Made by a program: the position numbers and the translations under genes
Notes under the pieces: model-generated
The model's input: only the letters and a program-made list of their open reading frames with translations
Told to the model about the DNA's origin: nothing
The model's database searches: none
Assembly: GCF_022206305.1 (NCBI RefSeq)
Contig: NZ_JAKOIW010000019.1
Span: 35,130-99,129, forward strand
Length of the DNA stretch: 64,000 nucleotides
From: Gordonia sp. 'Campus'
Lineage (GTDB): Bacteria; Actinomycetota; Actinomycetes; Mycobacteriales; Mycobacteriaceae
Direction of reading: 5' to 3'
Shown: positions 61,701-64,000 of the stretch, in pieces
How the letters are laid out: each line of letters starts with the position of its first letter
Position numbering within the stretch: the first letter of the stretch is position 1

Positions 61701-61744
61701 GGTGGCCGAGTACCCGAACCGACACGCGTCCGGCATCCCGCTAG
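58703..61744 (+). CDS. MmpL-family RND transporter (paralogue 2)
   Basis: A 1013-residue RND transporter, a close duplicate of the one at 47746: both have FPQLExVVRxQSVDPIPAGV, DLLSDPxTAxQALS and AWYLPVGVAGTLGGP in the same places. Proton-relay motifs are GAGVDYSVFFISRYHER and VAVGADYNMLLISRLREES. The second extracytoplasmic domain has long helical Leu/Gln repeats. ATG 58703 lines up with the paralogue's start and has GTGAGG before it; GTG 58694 is an alternative. It is the last intact gene of the island and is presumably under TetR(2). It likely moves a lipid across the membrane. Confidence 0.9.
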   Translation: MVVQRPSDGRLTARRLVERSEYSTTLGRLARFTLAHRSLVIGVWVAVGVVLAILFPQLETVVRQQSVDPIPAGVPSFRALDQMGGAFGEKGAKTTVLVTMENPNGFTDVARERYDMLVLQLRENFDDVQSVRDLLSDPTTAGQALSEDGQAWYLPVGVAGTLGGPTATHAVETVRQTAHRVFEGTGTTVHVTGPTATFSDQIVSAESDLVVITLATVALIAIILLVVYRSLFTALVPLLVIGVSLGVGRGILSALGELGMPVSQFTVAFMTVILLGAGVDYSVFFISRYHERLRQGASTEVALVDATATIGRVILASAATVALAFLAMVFGQLSVFSTLGPACAIAILIGFLATITLLPPVLLWAARFGWGAPRRDLTRKYWNRVAVLVVRRPVPLLALTLVGLVVLSVFAMSIQITFDDREGQPATTDSNEGYALLNRHFPQDVTITEFLVVDAPIDLRTASGLADLEQMASRISQIPGVTRVIGVTRPTGDKLEQAELSWQNGQIGNRLASAVDDGQNRRGDLEQLRTGAFQLADGLTQLDTQVRTNLAPLAGILDQASTTGQQIQQYQPLLRQLAASAPALDRASQNAPQLAALTRQTSAALATVTSILPILDNAPWCTQVPQCEAFRAQTRNLDAALNNGPLDQLTTLSTQLAQLDTPIATITDQLTSTADSLGSTLGSINSQDLPGKLTQLQTGISQLAAGSRELAAGVSALIDSNLQQLAGMATLATQLQTSARETSGTDSATGFYLPPQANSDRRFVDVARQFVSPDGHTVRYAIQTSFDPYSTEAMQLAATITDVARAARPNTTLQDSNIAIAGFPAINADLQRLLADDFRLLALATLAIVGLILILLLRALIAPLYLLGTVVLNYTAAMGIGVLIFQHILKTDIAWPVPLLAFIVLVAVGADYNMLLISRLREESQNNIRIGVLRTVTNTGSVITSAGLIFAASMFGLMAGSISIMTQVGLIIGIGLLLDTFIVRTIVVPTIATIVGGASWWPSTRTDTRPASR

Positions 61745-61800
61745 CAACACATCTAACGAATCTGACCGGCCCAGCCAGTCATCCAGCCATCGCGCCTCCC

Positions 61801-62110
61801 TCATCGACTGACACCCGCTCGACGGTCGGGCGCGGCACCACCACCCGACCCACGCGCGAGCGCCCCTCGCGTCGTTGACGCTGGTAAAACTCGCAGGAGG
61901 GCCCGTCGCGCTACGAGGTGCGCAGTGCCGCCATGTAGAACACCTTGCGCAGACCACCGGTGGTAACGCTGCGGTCTGCGCAAGGCGCCGCGCCGGTTGC
62001 CCGAATGATGCGGCACCGGCGCTAGACCGGCGTAGGCTCGCTCCACCGCTGCTCTCCACCAGACAGCGCCTCTATCACGAGCAGTCCCCGTTTGCTGGTT
62101 ACGTGTTCTA
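61801..62110 (-). mobile_element. Remnant of an IS110-family transposase (C-terminal part)
   Basis: On the minus strand AYAGLAPVPHHSGNRRGALR then RPQRYHRW match the conserved C-terminal domain of IS110/IS116 transposases (AYAGLxPxxxxSGxxxGxxR). A frame change then gives KVFYMAALRTS and, past a stop, RDGPSCEFYQRQRREGRSR, which is the following helix (FYxRKRxEGKxH). Frameshifts and the absence of the N-terminal DEDD domain make it dead. With the IS481 remnant it brackets the right half of the island. Confidence 0.6.
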
Positions 62111-62219
62111 ACGACGTCCGACTGGGGCAACGTGCCACGAAGACGCCTTCGAAAGGGCCAGCTCACCGGTTGAAGACGCGGACCTGAGTCGAGGATCTGA
62201 CAGGCGCCAGCGGTCAATG

Positions 62220-62498
62220 TTAGAGACGTGCTGCATGCTGCTTGGCGTTGTCGCGGTGTTCTTCGGCGGCGCGGAGCGCGTGGCGGAGAGATCCCAGGGC
62301 TTCGGTGATGCCGGCGATGGCTTCGGCGGGGGTGGTGGGCGCGCCGAGGGTGTCAACGGCGAGGTCGTCGCGTTGCGCGAGGTCGCGGTAGCTGCGTTCA
62401 ATGTCGAGGACCTGGCGTTGCAAGGCGTTGATGGGGTCGTAGAGCGCGTCGATGGCGTGGTCGAGTGTGCGGCCGGAGTCGTTCACATTGCTCCTCAT
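62220..62498 (-). CDS. Small helical protein downstream of the toxin-antitoxin pair
   Basis: A 92-residue, charged, all-helical protein (LDHAIDALYDPINALQRQVL, then ITEALGSLRHALRAAEEHRD), likely a short coiled coil. It lies 31 bases after the RelE toxin gene on the same strand, so it is probably a third gene of that operon. No family is recognised. The start may be ATG 62498 or GTG 62486, which has AGGAG before it. Confidence 0.5.
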   Translation of the reverse strand: MRSNVNDSGRTLDHAIDALYDPINALQRQVLDIERSYRDLAQRDDLAVDTLGAPTTPAEAIAGITEALGSLRHALRAAEEHRDNAKQHAARL

Positions 62499-62529
62499 GG
62501 TTGTCAGAGATGAGTTGCGGCGCAACCGG

Positions 62530-62820
62530 TTAAGTGCGGCAGGCGTGGGCGCGGTGGTCTATGCGGACGATGACGATGGTGTGGTTGGGTTCGTCTACGC
62601 GCAGCAGGATGCGGTAGTCGCCGCGGCGTGCGCAGTGAAGACCTTCGAGGTCGTCGCGCAGCGGTTTGCTGAGTCGGTGGGGGTGGCCGGCGAGGGGTCC
62701 GGAGATGAACCCGATGACGGCGCGGACGATCCGCGACGGAAGTCGTTGCAGGTCGCGGCGTGCGGGGGATGCGACCTCGACTCCGTACGGGTCGGCCAAG
62801 TCCGTGGGTTTGTCGCTCAC
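62530..62820 (-). CDS. RelE/ParE-family toxin
   Basis: A 96-residue toxin. EVASPARRDLQRLP (start helix), KPLRDDLEGLHCARRGDYRI and LRVDEPNHTIVIVRIDHRAHA (final strands with His and Arg) are typical of RelE mRNA interferases that cut ribosome-bound mRNA. It overlaps the antitoxin stop by 4 bases, which is the normal layout with antitoxin first. Confidence 0.85.
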   Translation of the reverse strand: MSDKPTDLADPYGVEVASPARRDLQRLPSRIVRAVIGFISGPLAGHPHRLSKPLRDDLEGLHCARRGDYRILLRVDEPNHTIVIVRIDHRAHACRT

Positions 62821-63083
62821 CGGGGCGGCATACCGTGTTCGGCGCGCAGATCCTCGAGGGAAACAGTTTGGCCGTCGGCATCGGCGACCGCGACGGCGTC
62901 GCGGGCGCCGACGCGTGAGAGCCAGTAGATCGTTTCGTGCAGCGATTCGAGGTCGTCAGCTGACATGAGCACCGCGGCAGGTTTGCCGTGCTTGGTGATG
63001 GTGATGATGTCGTGCGTGCTCTCGGCGCTGTCGATGAGCGCGGAGAGCTTGTCCTTGGCTTCACCGAGAGGCACTGTCGTCAT
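62817..63083 (-). CDS. Phd/YefM-family antitoxin
   Basis: An 88-residue antitoxin. TTVPLGEAKDKLSALIDSAE then ITKHGKPAAVLMSADDLESL (about 28-47) is the Phd/YefM DNA-binding domain; the C-terminal part, including VSLEDLRAEHGMPPR, should wrap the toxin. It represses its own promoter together with the toxin. The pair marks the right border of the island. Confidence 0.88.
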   Translation of the reverse strand: MTTVPLGEAKDKLSALIDSAESTHDIITITKHGKPAAVLMSADDLESLHETIYWLSRVGARDAVAVADADGQTVSLEDLRAEHGMPPR

Positions 63084-63109
63084 GCATCCAGCCTCGCCGC
63101 TGAACTAGC

Positions 63110-63145
63110 CAGAATTTTAGCCGATAATAGATACTATGACATTTG
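63110..63145 (-). promoter_or_regulatory. AT-rich promoter/operator region of the toxin-antitoxin operon
   Basis: In the minus direction TAAAAT (63119-63114) is a near-ideal -10 box, and ATAGTATCTAT with TATTAT just upstream gives short dyads where an autoregulating antitoxin could bind. No good -35 is seen. Confidence 0.4.
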
Positions 63146-63244
63146 CGCAGCTGGGCAGCCGGCGGGCGGCCATCTCCGTGAAAAGTTGCCCTCTCGGGGC
63201 TCGTGTCGGATGACGACAGCTCGGTTAGGGCGAGCGCAGCCAGA

Positions 63245-64000
63245 CTAGTCGCAGCTCTTTTCAGGCGGCGGCGAGAAGCCTTTGGGCCATACAGTGAAAG
63301 AGTTCCAGCAGACACCAGTCAGATCGGCGTGCTCGAGATTGGCCCCTCCGAGAGTAGTGTAGGCAAGTCTCGCGCCCGTGAGTTTCGCGCCCGAGAGGTC
63401 GGAGCCGTCGAGGGACGTTGAACGGAGATCCGCGCGGGTGAGCGTGGCCCCGCGGAAGTCCGTCGCTAAGAGATTCGCGCCGTATACGGTTGCGTCCGTT
63501 AGGTCTGCGCCAGAAGCTCGGAGTCCGCGAATCTCCTCTCCTCCGCCGGCGTCCACGCCGGTGAGGTCGGCGCGTACGAGGTCTGCCCCTGTGAAGTCTG
63601 CATCGTTAACGAACGAGGCGGCGAGGTTTGTACCGGTGAGGTTCGCATCCCGAAGGTTCGCGCTGCGCAGATCCGACCTAGTCATTACCAACCCGACGAG
63701 GTGTTGCTGTTCAAGGTCTAGTCCTCCGAACGGTCTGACCGTCTTCGGATCCGGATTAGACCAATCGGACCGTTCTCGGACGAATCTCAGGTTCTCCAGG
63801 CGTTCTGCCTGCGCATTCGCCCGCGCCGCGATGGTGCGATCGGTCTCTGCGCGCCGATCGTCGATCTCCGCTGTTGCGAGCAGGACCAGTACAGACACAA
63901 GGAGAACGACGACGATGTCCCGGACCCACCAGGGCGGGTCTCGCAACCACGCTTTCGCTCGGTCACGGCGGGACGTCGGCGGCGGTGGTGGCGGTGGCGG
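63245..64000 (-). CDS. Membrane-anchored pentapeptide-repeat protein (N-terminus beyond window)
   Basis: The frame is open to the right edge, so the start lies outside. The visible part begins with eight prolines, then TSRRDRAKAWLRDPPWWVRD, then one membrane helix (IVVVLLVSVLVLLATAE) and a charged helix. After that come about 20 pentapeptide repeats of the A(D/N)LxX kind: SANLRDANLTGTNLA, DADFTGADLVRADLTG, GANLEHADLTG. These fold as a right-handed quadrilateral beta helix. The C-terminus is CWNSFTVWPKGFSPPPEKSCD, a common ending of these proteins in actinobacteria. Function is unknown; most such proteins mediate contacts. Confidence 0.8.
   Translation of the reverse strand, partial: PPPPPPPPTSRRDRAKAWLRDPPWWVRDIVVVLLVSVLVLLATAEIDDRRAETDRTIAARANAQAERLENLRFVRERSDWSNPDPKTVRPFGGLDLEQQHLVGLVMTRSDLRSANLRDANLTGTNLAASFVNDADFTGADLVRADLTGVDAGGGEEIRGLRASGADLTDATVYGANLLATDFRGATLTRADLRSTSLDGSDLSGAKLTGARLAYTTLGGANLEHADLTGVCWNSFTVWPKGFSPPPEKSCD

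Noticed and set aside
61875..62111. Small plus-strand open frame opposite the IS110 remnant
   Set aside because: The minus strand shows recognisable IS110 motifs; the plus frame has none.

Overview
The window is high-GC actinobacterial DNA. It looks like a mycolic-acid bacterium close to Gordonia or Rhodococcus: there are LGFP-repeat proteins, a complete mce locus with two YrbE permeases and six Mce proteins, two MmpL transporters, GTG starts and many ATGA stop/start overlaps. No rRNA, tRNA or CRISPR array was seen.

Positions 1-31700 read as ordinary chromosome with dense catabolic genes. The left edge holds the first 17 codons of a molybdopterin oxidoreductase. Then come a Baeyer-Villiger-type monooxygenase, a secreted LGFP protein, an acyl-CoA synthetase with a palindrome at its promoter, a secreted lipase-like hydrolase, a STAS/anti-sigma kinase pair, two paralogous chaperone-like proteins, a RibD-like reductase, an SDR, a phosphotriesterase-like hydrolase with an NCS1 permease, and a three-gene guaiacol O-demethylase locus (AraC regulator, P450 gcoA, reductase gcoB). 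Next are a lipoprotein esterase beside a secreted protein with a papain-like Cys-His-Asp/Asn pattern, a HAD phosphatase, and a minus-strand operon (MaoC, CaiB, MmgE/PrpD, acyl-CoA dehydrogenase, CitE-like lyase) that fits CoA-dependent breakdown of a C5 dicarboxylic acid such as itaconate or mesaconate. Divergent from it are hydantoinase/oxoprolinase A and B, an amidase and a GntR regulator.

Positions 31750-35400 are a junction full of broken genes: an LGFP-type gene with an in-frame stop, an Abi-like fragment, a helicase-associated-domain fragment and a DUF2029 mannosyltransferase fragment, mixed with a small lipoprotein and an unknown gene. Base and codon use becomes visibly less GC-biased from here on.

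Positions 35400-61750 look like one acquired lipid-handling island: a PaaI thioesterase, yrbEA-yrbEB-mceA-F, an Mce-associated protein and an acyl-CoA synthetase; then, past an IS481 remnant, an MmpL, a free-standing DUF4873 protein, an AurF-type diiron oxygenase with all seven metal ligands, a Baeyer-Villiger-type monooxygenase, an SDR, a KshB/PaaE-like reductase, an alpha/beta hydrolase, two TetR regulators and a second MmpL. A 22-bp element matching at 17 of 22 positions lies both upstream of the mce operon and between DUF4873 and the diiron gene. This suggests one regulator controls uptake and oxidation together. The reading offered is an Mce importer that brings in a lipid or terpenoid-like substrate, a CoA ligase and a set of oxygenases that act on it, and MmpL proteins that export a product or related lipid.

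Positions 61750-64000 hold an IS110 remnant, a Phd/RelE toxin-antitoxin pair with a third small gene, and a membrane-anchored pentapeptide-repeat protein running off the right edge.
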